Part shown: positions 45,501 to 53,489 of the stretch, piece after piece
Layout: each line of letters opens with the position of its first letter
Position numbering within the stretch: the first letter of the stretch is position 1
NCBI RefSeq assembly: GCF_900129575.1
Contig: NZ_FQWE01000006.1
Coordinates: 1-64,000, forward strand
Direction of reading: 5' to 3'
Source of the DNA: Flavobacterium segetis
GTDB taxonomy: Bacteria; Bacteroidota; Bacteroidia; Flavobacteriales; Flavobacteriaceae
Length of the DNA: 64,000 bases
The notes under the pieces: generated by a model
Told to the model about the DNA's origin: nothing
What the model saw: only the letters and a program-made list of their open reading frames with translations
Databases searched by the model: none
Position numbers and translations under genes: made by a program

Positions 45501-48500
45501 CACCAATACTGTGTCCACATAGCTGAGTAGGTTTAATTCCCCAACTTAACCAAAGCTGAGCTAATGCATATTCTGTTACAAATAAAGCGGGCTGAGTGAA
45601 TCGAGTGTCTTTTAATTTAGCTTCTGTTTCAAGAGTGACTTTTTCAGGATATAGAATTTTACGAATGTCTATATGTATCTTTTCAAGTAAGATCTCTGCA
45701 CATTGATCTACTGCTTTTTTAAAAACAGACTCGTTTTTATAAAAATCCCAACCCATTTGAGAGAATTGAGAACCTTGACCGGGGAAAAGAAATACAATTT
45801 CACTAGGTGCTATTGCTAAATGCGATATTTTTATATTTTTATTTTCAATCAAAAGCAACTCTTTCTGCGCTTCAATACAATTGCTCGATACGAGAAAACT
45901 TCGATGGGCAAAGCTATCTCTCGTTTGGTCTAGTGAATATGAAACATCAGCAAGTTTTAAATTTTGATGATCTTTTAAAAAATTTCCTAATTTAGTTTTA
46001 TAACAAGCTAAACTATGTTCTGATTTAGCTGACCATTTTAAAAGTTGAAATGGTCTACTTAAACCAGAAATTTTTGGCCCTTCAACATATTCTTCGAGTA
46101 CTACATGAACGTTTGTTCCTCCAACACCAAAGGAACTAACTCCTGCTCTAACTAGTTCATTTGATTGCCAATTAATTAATTCCGAATTTACATAAAATGG
46201 ACTGTTTTCAAAATCAATAATTGGATTAGCTCTTTTGAATCCTAGTGATGGAGGAATTAGTTTATGATTCATGGCTAAGATTGTTTTAATCAATCCTGCA
46301 ACACCAGCGGCAGCGGTAAGATGCCCCATATTACTTTTAATTGATCCTAGGGCGCAAACACCATTTTTAGGTTGAGAGCCAAATGCTAATTTTAGTCCTT
46401 CAATTTCAATTGGGTCTCCTAGGGGCGTGGCAGTTCCATGAGTTTCAATATAACTGATAGTACTGGGTTCAATTTGAGCATCTTGAATTGCTTTTTTGAT
46501 AGCAATAGCTTGGCCTTCAGCGCTTGGTGCTGTAAAACTACCTTTGTTTCCGCCATCATTACTAACTCCAATACCTTTTATAAGACCATATACTCTATCT
46601 CCATCCTTTTGAGCAGTTTCTAAACTTTTTAAGAGTATTACACCAGCGCCGTCGCTAAAAACAGTTCCTTTAGCTGCAGCATCAAAGGAGCGACAATGTC
46701 CATCAGGACTTAACATGGAGCCTTCCTGATAGAGATGTCCACTAAAAATAGGCGCAGTTACACTAGATCCTCCTGCTAGTGCAATTTCACAATTGCCATT
46801 CCTAATGGATTCTACAGCTTCTGCTATTGCTAGCAACGAGGTAGAGCATGCCGAATGGATGCTTACTGCTGGGCCTTTTAAGTTTAAATGATAAGCCGTT
46901 CGGGATGCTATGTAATCTTTCTCATTGACGGTCTCGGCTTGAAAATAACCAACACTTTCTAATACAGCTGTGTTAGGTAAAATATTCTTTTTATAATAAG
47001 TATTGGTTCCAACACCCGCATAAACACCCACACTCCCGTTATAATATCTAGGTAGATAACCACTTTGCTCAAGAACTTCCCAAGCAATTTCTAAAAATAA
47101 ACGTATTTGAGGATCCATTACTTCAGCCAGTTTTGGATTTATTCCAAAAAAAGAAGCATCAAATGTATTTGCAGATGCTATGATTCCGCGGGCTCCAACA
47201 TAAAGAGGGTCGTTTCGTAAAGAATCGGGTAGACTTGAATCAAGTTCCTCTTTATGAAAAAAACGAATAGTTTCTTTACCCTCTTTTAAAACATCCCATA
47301 GTTCATCAATTGTATCTGCTCCAGGAAACCTTCCTGCCATGCCGATAATAGCAACATCTAGTGACTTTTTTCCAACTTTTGATTTCGGAACAACATGTAA
47401 AGGAATAGTATCACGTTCTTCTAAATATTTAATTAGCAAGGATATAGTTGGGTATTGATAAATATTTGTAGCCGATACATTCAAATTCATTTGCTTGTTT
47501 AACTGGAACACTAAACGTTGCGTTAACAGCGATGAACCGCCCATCTCAAAAAAATTATCGTCAATTCCGATTATTGGAATTTGTAGTTGTTCGTGCCAAA
47601 TTTTTACAATATCATGCTCTATTTTTGTAGCAGGTTTTCTTAATATGGGAGCTGAATCAGGCCTAATATATTGCGGAATTGGTAATGCCTTTTTATCAAT
47701 CTTTCCGCTTGAAGTGAATGGAAGATTTTCAATCAATATAAAGTATGATGGAACCATATATACCGGAAGTAATTTCAAAACTTCATTGCGAATATTAGTA
47801 ATATCTATACTTAAATCTTTTACTTGAATATAGGCTACTATTTGACTTTCTCCTAAATGATTAGAGGATAATACAACTGCTTGTTTAACAGAGTTTAAAG
47901 AATTTATTATTAATTCTATTTCAGCTAACTCGATTCTATGTCCCCTAATTTTTATTTGATCATCTTTTCTACCTAGAAATTCTATGTTTCCGTTTTCTAA
48001 ATAGCGAGCGATGTCTCCAGATCGATATAATCGAATGTTTTTACCTTCAGGTAATTTCCAGTCAATAAAGCTTTTCTCGGTTAGTTGTTTGTTATTTAAA
48101 TATCCTTCGGCTAAACACACTCCAGCAATATACAGTTCTCCAATCTCTGTATCAGCCACAATTTCTTGATTTTGATTAAGGATAAATATTGAGGTTTTTG
48201 TAATTGGCTTACCTATCGAGGGCAATGCTGGCCACAATTCAGGATTACCCACTAATTTTAATTGAGTTACCACATGACATTCTGTAGGACCGTACTGATT
48301 ATAAAGAATACAATTATTCAAAGCTTCAAAAAATGATCTTATTGTAGGTGTAATTTTTAGTTGCTCTCCTGCAGTCATTATTTCTTTAAGTGAATATGGA
48401 AAAACTTTATTATTTATTGCAGCCTCAGCTAAAGCTTGTAGCGCAACAAATGGTAAAAAAATACGATTGATTTGATGCTTTTTTAAAAAATATAAAAGTG

Positions 48501-49167
48501 CGCGCATATCAAGTCTGATGGATTCCTCAATCAATACGAGAGTGCCTCCAGTACTTAGAGTAGCCATTATTTCTTGGAAAGAAACGTCAAATGTTAGGGG
48601 TGCAAATTGTAAAGTAATTGTTCCTTTTTTACTTATTGAGTTTTCATTTTGCCAATGAATAAGATTTATAATCGCATCTTGTCCCATGCAAACACCTTTT
48701 GGATCACCTGTCGTGCCAGAAGTATATAATATATAGGCTCCATTTTCAGACATCAAATCCTGTCTACTTTCAGTTATGTTTGGTTTGTTGCTTTTTTTTA
48801 ATAATCTAAGTCCCATCTCTATAACTATAGGCTCCTGTACTTTATTTGATAAGCAAAACTTTAAATTAGAATTTGCAATAATTTTTTGTAACACAATTTT
48901 TGGATAGCTAAAATCAATTGGCAGATAAGCTTTACCAGATTTTAAAATCGCTAACATGGAAATTATTTGATCAACGCCTCGCGTAGCCGATAATCCAATT
49001 ATTCTTTCGTTATTAGCAAATTCTAGAACGTCAAGATGCACTTTTGATACTTCTTTTTCTAGTTCACTATATGTCATAATTTTATCCTCACAAAATAAAC
49101 AATGTACATGCGGATAAAGTCTGGCGGATTTTTCAAAAAGCAAATATGTATTATTTTTAGCGTACAT
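42571..49167 (-). CDS. Hybrid NRPS-PKS with aminotransferase: A-T-KS-AT-T-AMT
   Basis: This roughly 2198-residue megasynthase is the start of the pathway. In order it has adenylation (1-510, YILYTSGTTGDPKG), thiolation (Ser about 543 in GGSSLL), ketosynthase (about 600-1025, Cys about 774 in SACSTSL, plus ETHGTATPLGD and SNMGH), acyltransferase (GHSIGE at about 1217; HAFH-type loop suggests malonyl-CoA), thiolation (Ser about 1539 in LGLDSLL), and an aminotransferase related to glutamate-semialdehyde aminomutase (about 1680-2130, Lys about 1976 in YGKVIGGGLSIGA). No ketoreductase is present, so the beta-keto thioester would be transaminated. Pocket reading D-V-Q-F-M-A-Q-V-V-K is closest to known proline codes. 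I use Met15 of the longest frame as the start (49167). Confidence 0.92.
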   Translation of the reverse strand: MYAKNNTYLLFEKSARLYPHVHCLFCEDKIMTYSELEKEVSKVHLDVLEFANNERIIGLSATRGVDQIISMLAILKSGKAYLPIDFSYPKIVLQKIIANSNLKFCLSNKVQEPIVIEMGLRLLKKSNKPNITESRQDLMSENGAYILYTSGTTGDPKGVCMGQDAIINLIHWQNENSISKKGTITLQFAPLTFDVSFQEIMATLSTGGTLVLIEESIRLDMRALLYFLKKHQINRIFLPFVALQALAEAAINNKVFPYSLKEIMTAGEQLKITPTIRSFFEALNNCILYNQYGPTECHVVTQLKLVGNPELWPALPSIGKPITKTSIFILNQNQEIVADTEIGELYIAGVCLAEGYLNNKQLTEKSFIDWKLPEGKNIRLYRSGDIARYLENGNIEFLGRKDDQIKIRGHRIELAEIELIINSLNSVKQAVVLSSNHLGESQIVAYIQVKDLSIDITNIRNEVLKLLPVYMVPSYFILIENLPFTSSGKIDKKALPIPQYIRPDSAPILRKPATKIEHDIVKIWHEQLQIPIIGIDDNFFEMGGSSLLTQRLVFQLNKQMNLNVSATNIYQYPTISLLIKYLEERDTIPLHVVPKSKVGKKSLDVAIIGMAGRFPGADTIDELWDVLKEGKETIRFFHKEELDSSLPDSLRNDPLYVGARGIIASANTFDASFFGINPKLAEVMDPQIRLFLEIAWEVLEQSGYLPRYYNGSVGVYAGVGTNTYYKKNILPNTAVLESVGYFQAETVNEKDYIASRTAYHLNLKGPAVSIHSACSTSLLAIAEAVESIRNGNCEIALAGGSSVTAPIFSGHLYQEGSMLSPDGHCRSFDAAAKGTVFSDGAGVILLKSLETAQKDGDRVYGLIKGIGVSNDGGNKGSFTAPSAEGQAIAIKKAIQDAQIEPSTISYIETHGTATPLGDPIEIEGLKLAFGSQPKNGVCALGSIKSNMGHLTAAAGVAGLIKTILAMNHKLIPPSLGFKRANPIIDFENSPFYVNSELINWQSNELVRAGVSSFGVGGTNVHVVLEEYVEGPKISGLSRPFQLLKWSAKSEHSLACYKTKLGNFLKDHQNLKLADVSYSLDQTRDSFAHRSFLVSSNCIEAQKELLLIENKNIKISHLAIAPSEIVFLFPGQGSQFSQMGWDFYKNESVFKKAVDQCAEILLEKIHIDIRKILYPEKVTLETEAKLKDTRFTQPALFVTEYALAQLWLSWGIKPTQLCGHSIGEFVAAHLAGVLSLKDVLHLIALRGQLVSQLPTGSMLSIRMTEDKLMEIIPTTLSLAAINSKALCVVAGEDLAIRNFAESLDHLEIANKLLATSHAFHSAMMNPILETFEAEVKKITLNKPNIPIISTVTGLKLTDGEASSSRYWSDHLRQTVKFAAAADTLLKLDNPIFLEIGPSQTLITLTKQQGAGKTVAAFASLLQTKDDQNEYTTILTSLGELWLRGVESQPDIFYNDQQRHQIELPSYVFDRKFCWIDPPGTLHQDHPSKNNVAEYSFTNLKKNNDMRKTTILNKISSIVNQTSGIDFPVDTFSQSFLDLGLDSLLLTQLAIRLKKDFKLPITFRQLNEQFNSPHLLADYIHQNISEEEQPHKMINAPVKDITENLFITPKQSIPIPQDHNTATLGLIAQQLQLLGKQMELLQVNTLAQSTGILYKEINNSIAESSFPKNTTQDSRTAEEIMEHQKPFGASPKIEKQIKEMSYSQKQFLNELINRYSKKTAGSKSSTQKNRSFMADPRVVSGFKPLTKEIVYPIVIEKSSGNRLWDIDGNEYIDALNGFGSCIFGHQPDFIKETLHNQIENGFEVGPQHPLAGEVCELLCEFTGHERAALCNTGSEAVLGAIRIARTVTGRSLIVAFSGSYHGIIDEALVRGSKKLITFPAAPGIMPESVQNMLILEYGTEESLQIIAARADELAAVLVEPVQSRRPEFQPIEFLHKLRSLTTQSEIALIFDEVITGFRVHPGGAQALFDIHADIATYGKVIGGGLSIGAIAGKRKYMDALDGGQWQFGDDSIPEVGVTYFAGTFVRHPLALAASKASLIHLKNKGSMLQEKLNEMTTCLASELNIEFTNRKLPMRINHFGSLWRLKFDDDVQYGELLFTLLRENGIHIWDGFPCFLTESYTKADIHKIINSFVLCLDSMLSVGFFTKIKINNDLSTDSSKLKNINTPPIAGAKLGRDEEGNPAWFILDTNINGDYFKIDL

Positions 49168-49760
49168 TTTTAACGTTTTTATAATTAATTGTAGATTTAT
49201 AAAACACATTGTTACTGAAGTTTTTTTTTAAAATCAGTAACTATATAATACTTATTTTGTAATTATTTAATTACGTTCTTTATATCTTTTGAATAAAAAC
49301 TATATTTTAAGTTAAAATCATGAATTGTTTCAAAAACACTTATACTATTAATCAATAATCAAAAGTTTAACCAAAAAAAGTAAAAAAAAAGAACATAAAT
49401 ATACATCTTCTTTGTAAAGCGATAATCGTCGACGTAGTGCAGTATTTTTAAGATTGTGAAATAAAAAAAAATTGTGTAAGAGCAATGAAGCAAATTGCAA
49501 TGCTAATAGTAACTACATAATTTAGAATAAAAAATTACGTTAGCTGTGGATTCTAATTATTGTAAGAGTAAATTTCTAAATAATTTAAGGTCATAAATAT
49601 TAATAAATAGTGTCTTTAAATTTATAAAATAAAATTAACGTAAGTAAAAAATCACTAAAGTCATTGATTTTATGTATTTTATCAGATATAATGGTATATG
49701 TGTCGATTATATTTTGCAATTAAATATTTTTGTAAAATAAATTTAAAAGATTTTTAAACT
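49168..49760. other. Divergent intergenic region upstream of PKS-NRPS operon
   Basis: About 590 bp of very A+T-rich sequence without a gene. It must hold the promoters for the PKS-NRPS operon (minus) and the secreted-protein operon (plus). I found a -7-like element only for the plus side (49725-49732). No strong operator was found. Confidence 0.5.
49725..49732 (+). promoter_or_regulatory. Candidate -7 element for secreted-protein operon
   Basis: TATTTTTG fits the TANNTTTG pattern 28 bp before the GTG start. No well-placed -33 TTG was found. Confidence 0.35.
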
Positions 49761-50294
49761 GTGAAATTCAAGTATTTAAGTAAACTTGACCTATTGTCAA
49801 TAATTATCGTGTTTTTTTTTTTCGTTCAAGGATTTAGTCAAAACAATCAGTCCTTTACCAATCGCGTTATGGAAACTTTAATTTCCTCTGGAAGTAATTC
49901 AACTGGGAGTACTGGAACGATATCCTATTCAATAGGACAAGTATTTTACACTTATATTGGAATTCAATCTATTTACAATGTGGCCCAGGGCATTCAGCAT
50001 CAGGAAGCAACTATTAATAATCCTATAATTGAGAATATTCAATCAAAGGTTCAGGTGTTGATTTATCCAAATCCAGCGATAGATTTTGTGAATGTAAGTT
50101 TAAATGGTATCAATATAAAGCCAGGAGAACAATTTTATCAACTATATGATTTGCAAGGAAGATTGATAAAGCAAAACACCATTAATCAAACTGAAATTCA
50201 AATTAATCTTAGTAATCTAAACTCTTCTATCTATGTTCTTCGTGTGTACGACGGTAAAAAAGTTGTAAATATATTTAAAATAATAAAACAATAA
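49761..50294 (+). CDS. T9SS type A sorting-domain secreted protein, GTG start
   Basis: This 177-residue protein begins at a GTG codon. A signal peptide follows (hydrophobic core IIIVFFFFVQGFSQ), and a stop codon lies in frame just upstream, so no ATG alternative keeps the signal. The mature part has a short Ser/Thr/Gly-rich repeat-like segment (SSGSNSTGSTGT). The C-terminal 85 residues form a type IX secretion sorting domain: VLIYPNPAIDFVNVSL, LYDLQGRLIKQ, and a final IYVLRVYDGKKVVNIFKIIKQ-type strand pattern. It should be secreted or surface-bound. It starts a tight three-gene set. Confidence 0.85.
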   Translation: MKFKYLSKLDLLSIIIVFFFFVQGFSQNNQSFTNRVMETLISSGSNSTGSTGTISYSIGQVFYTYIGIQSIYNVAQGIQHQEATINNPIIENIQSKVQVLIYPNPAIDFVNVSLNGINIKPGEQFYQLYDLQGRLIKQNTINQTEIQINLSNLNSSIYVLRVYDGKKVVNIFKIIKQ

Positions 50295-50295
50295 A

Positions 50296-51036
50296 ATGAT
50301 GAAGCAATCATTAATCACCTTATTCATATTTCTGTTTATTTCTGTTGCGACTTCTGCACAGACACCAGAAAAAATTAGTTATCAAGCAATAATTCGTGCG
50401 CCAGATAACAACCTATTAATTAATTCTAATGTAAGCATAAAAATAATCATTCATCAAGGCAATCCTAACGGAACGGCGGTTTACCAAGAGACTCACAACA
50501 TTATTTCTAATAATAACGGATTAGTCTCGCTTGAAATAGGTATGGGCAAAAATGTAACCGGTAGTTTTAGTACAATATCATGGCAGAGCGGATCTTATTT
50601 CATAGAGACACAAGTGGATCTAAATGGTGGCTCTAATTATAATATTATAGGAATAACACAATTACTAAGCGTTCCATACGCTTTACATGCGAAAACTGCT
50701 GAGCGATTAGTTGGTTCATCGACAACAAATTCGACAAAAGCGGCAATACGTTCATTTACCAGTTCTAGAGATGTAGCTGTAGGAGATATTAATAATACAA
50801 TAGAATGTACAGCATCATCCACGTTAACTTTAACTTCTGGATTTACCACTATGACAATAGGTGATACAATCAATTTAGAAGCGCACAACGGAGCTGAATT
50901 AACGATATTTCCTTCCCCAGGGGTGACAATTAACTATAATACAGTTATTGCAAAGTTCACTAGTGTCGCTGGAAATGTACGATTTGGATTGCTCAGAAAA
51001 TCAGGATTAAATTCTTATATAATATCAGGACAATGA
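50296..51036 (+). CDS. Secreted protein of unknown function
   Basis: This 246-residue protein has a signal peptide (LFIFLFISVATSAQ) and an N-terminal beta-rich domain starting TPEKISYQAIIRAPDN, seen in many Bacteroidota secreted proteins that carry a YALHAKTAE segment (present here at about residue 128). The C-terminal part is beta-rich and ends in GLLRKSGLNSYIISGQ. It starts 1 bp after the T9SS gene and overlaps the next gene by 4 bp. No enzyme motif is seen. Confidence 0.7.
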   Translation: MMKQSLITLFIFLFISVATSAQTPEKISYQAIIRAPDNNLLINSNVSIKIIIHQGNPNGTAVYQETHNIISNNNGLVSLEIGMGKNVTGSFSTISWQSGSYFIETQVDLNGGSNYNIIGITQLLSVPYALHAKTAERLVGSSTTNSTKAAIRSFTSSRDVAVGDINNTIECTASSTLTLTSGFTTMTIGDTINLEAHNGAELTIFPSPGVTINYNTVIAKFTSVAGNVRFGLLRKSGLNSYIISGQ

Positions 51037-53489
51037 AGTATGTAATTTATGTTTTTTTCTTTTCTACTGTAGTTCTTTCGCAGAATTATCACTACGGTAT
51101 TGAGGAGGCTCAAACTAAACAAACAGGTGCGCCAACTAATTTAATAGCCAGTTCAGTTTCAGAAAGTACTGTTGAACTATCTTGGAACGCTCCATCTGAT
51201 CGCGCTAAAATTACGGAATACAGAATTTATAATAATGATACTTTTTTAGCAACATCAATTGGAATAGTAACAAAATATAAGTTGTTAGGTCTTTTACCTA
51301 AGACACAATATAAGCTAACAGTAAGAGCAGTCAATAATTCGAGCAAGATATCTGCTAGTAGCAACGAGCAGCAAATTACTACTAGTATTATCTACGCAGG
51401 AGTAAACAATCAATTAGAAGAAATAGAATATTTTAAGGCTTATTTATTACCAGTGGCAAAGAAAGCAACATTGCAACAAGCTCTTGACACTTACGGCGCA
51501 GTACGCCTGGAACGAGGAAATTATTCAGGTGTGGGTATAATAATGCGCAGTAATCAAAGACTGTATGGAGATCCTAGTTTTACTCTAGTCCCTGATGTAA
51601 CAATTGCTGCTGGAAGTACTAATGTATATTTAGAGAATTTGACTATAATCGATGGAAATAGTATAATTTTACAAGCAGGAGAAACTATTTCAGGTAACAC
51701 TTTCAAGTCAATAAAAAATGGACCTTTAGTAGGAACTGGCGTAAAGTTTGAAAACAATTTACTTATAGACTATGGTGGACCTATAAGAATAGATTGTAGT
51801 CAGTTAGGTTATATCAGGAACAATAAGATAATTAAACATCAAGCAGGAACGATATCTAATCTCCTTGTCATGAAAGGGAATATAAACACTCCAAGCTTTG
51901 GTAATGTTCATTTACATACTAATTTTTTAACACCTCACGGCGACACGACAGAACTTGATGGTTTGCAATCAACCACCTTTGTAGGTGTAGATGCTGAGGG
52001 CTGGAATCTTAACGGATTAGGTAAAAAAGCTATGTTTTATGCCCAAAATATGGGTGATGTTAAACTTGCTTCTGTAGGCGGGGGAAATTCTTATTCAGCC
52101 ATCAGAACTCCGGCATTTGATATAACTGCTGATAATGTGTTTTTTTTAAACGCTTTCAATTCCACGCCTGCAAGTATAATAGCGTCTAAGACTAATTTAT
52201 TTGGAATAAATAGTGGAGGAGATGGCGAGAAAATAATTAGAAAATCTGGAACAACTCCAACTGGCTTTGAAGTATATGGTAATTTAAATTTTAATAATTT
52301 GTTTACTTATGACGGAATCATACAGCAAGCACAGATAGAAAATAGCTCAGCAATTACTTCGCTTTCTAGTATGATTCTTGGAAAACAATTTACTCCGTGG
52401 GCACGACCTAATTGGGAAATATTGCCAGACCCACTAGGTGCTAATTGGAAATTGGAAAGAGATGGTAAATTTGACAGTACAACCTTTATTCAAAATTTAA
52501 TTGACACAGAAGGAGTTGCTAATCTGCCCGAAGGAGTTTTTTATATTACTTCCACACTTAAGATCCCTCTTGACCGGAAGCATGGAATAATCGGTAAAGG
52601 AACAGGAAAGACAGTTTTAGTGGGGGTAACAGACGATTTTCCTCTGATATCCCTATTAGGCGGGCAAGATGATAATTTCTTGTTAGCTTATTTAACGTTA
52701 CAAGGAGGAAACACGGGAATCTTTTCTTCGCAGGATTTTGGAACCCAACACATTTCATATCAAAAAATGAAATTCGTAGTGTTTAGAAATCAAAAATATG
52801 GAATTCATTTAAAAAACATTAGAGGATTTGATAATAATTTTCTTGATAATATAAGCTTTATCGATTGTAATGTTGGATTTTTTCAGGATGCGCTTACAAC
52901 TACCTCTGATATTGATTTTTCAAGCTTTGTTGATAAAACGATGTTCTATAAGAATCAATTCATCAATTGTAAGACGGCAGTATCCTTGATTACTACGAGA
53001 GCAGATAATGGTAATGCGTGGGTTGATTGTAAATTTGATAGAGGCCAAACAGCATTAAGTATAGGCGGCCAAAACGGTCCGATAGTAGCAAATTGTGATT
53101 TCACAAACTTTGACGGTAAAAATATTATTAGCGGTAATAATATTAATATGCACAATACTTTTATTTATAATAATAACGTAACTGAATCTACAATCAAGTG
53201 TATTTATTCTAATATTGAAGGTTGCAATTTTTTAGATAAATCTAAAGTGTTTTCTCCTGTCTTGTATAATCCTACTTTTCAATATATTATTAACTCTAAA
53301 ATTGCGGGAGACATAACCTTGCCCAAGCCAGGTGGTGGCTATTATGCGTCTTCCGCTATTTATGTTAATAGCATTTTGGAATCAAATTCTGCATTAAGCA
53401 AATTATTGGTTAATGTAAAGGAAGGGGTACCAACGGTGTTGATTAACTCACTTCCAAATCCTTATCCGCAATTTTTAGTTACTCAATAA
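51033..53489 (+). CDS. Secreted Fn3 and right-handed beta-helix protein
   Basis: This 818-residue protein has a signal peptide (YVIYVFFFSTVVLSQ), one fibronectin type III domain (about 32-115, with APTNLIASSVSESTVELSW and YKLTVRAVN), and a long region of parallel beta-helix character (about 140-790). The latter repeats short strands with Asn/Gly turns such as GNNINMHNTFIYNNN. Such helices are common in polysaccharide lyases and adhesins, but no catalytic motif is recognised. There is no clear T9SS tail. The start overlaps the preceding gene (ATGA). Confidence 0.75.
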   Translation: MKYVIYVFFFSTVVLSQNYHYGIEEAQTKQTGAPTNLIASSVSESTVELSWNAPSDRAKITEYRIYNNDTFLATSIGIVTKYKLLGLLPKTQYKLTVRAVNNSSKISASSNEQQITTSIIYAGVNNQLEEIEYFKAYLLPVAKKATLQQALDTYGAVRLERGNYSGVGIIMRSNQRLYGDPSFTLVPDVTIAAGSTNVYLENLTIIDGNSIILQAGETISGNTFKSIKNGPLVGTGVKFENNLLIDYGGPIRIDCSQLGYIRNNKIIKHQAGTISNLLVMKGNINTPSFGNVHLHTNFLTPHGDTTELDGLQSTTFVGVDAEGWNLNGLGKKAMFYAQNMGDVKLASVGGGNSYSAIRTPAFDITADNVFFLNAFNSTPASIIASKTNLFGINSGGDGEKIIRKSGTTPTGFEVYGNLNFNNLFTYDGIIQQAQIENSSAITSLSSMILGKQFTPWARPNWEILPDPLGANWKLERDGKFDSTTFIQNLIDTEGVANLPEGVFYITSTLKIPLDRKHGIIGKGTGKTVLVGVTDDFPLISLLGGQDDNFLLAYLTLQGGNTGIFSSQDFGTQHISYQKMKFVVFRNQKYGIHLKNIRGFDNNFLDNISFIDCNVGFFQDALTTTSDIDFSSFVDKTMFYKNQFINCKTAVSLITTRADNGNAWVDCKFDRGQTALSIGGQNGPIVANCDFTNFDGKNIISGNNINMHNTFIYNNNVTESTIKCIYSNIEGCNFLDKSKVFSPVLYNPTFQYIINSKIAGDITLPKPGGGYYASSAIYVNSILESNSALSKLLVNVKEGVPTVLINSLPNPYPQFLVTQ

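Larger units (their letters stand above)
31415..49167 (-). other. Hybrid PKS-NRPS biosynthetic gene cluster (overall extent)
   Basis: Six co-directional genes with gaps of at most about 210 bp encode A-T-KS-AT-T-AMT, a JmjC oxygenase, two C-A-T-TE synthetases, a phosphopantetheinyl transferase and a membrane acyltransferase. Together they form a self-contained route to a beta-amino-acid-containing short peptide or peptides. Confidence 0.85.

Noticed and set aside
49168..49209. 14 extra N-terminal codons of the PKS-NRPS protein
   Set aside because: The second Met begins the sequence that fits adenylation-domain starts; the extension looks like 5' untranslated sequence.
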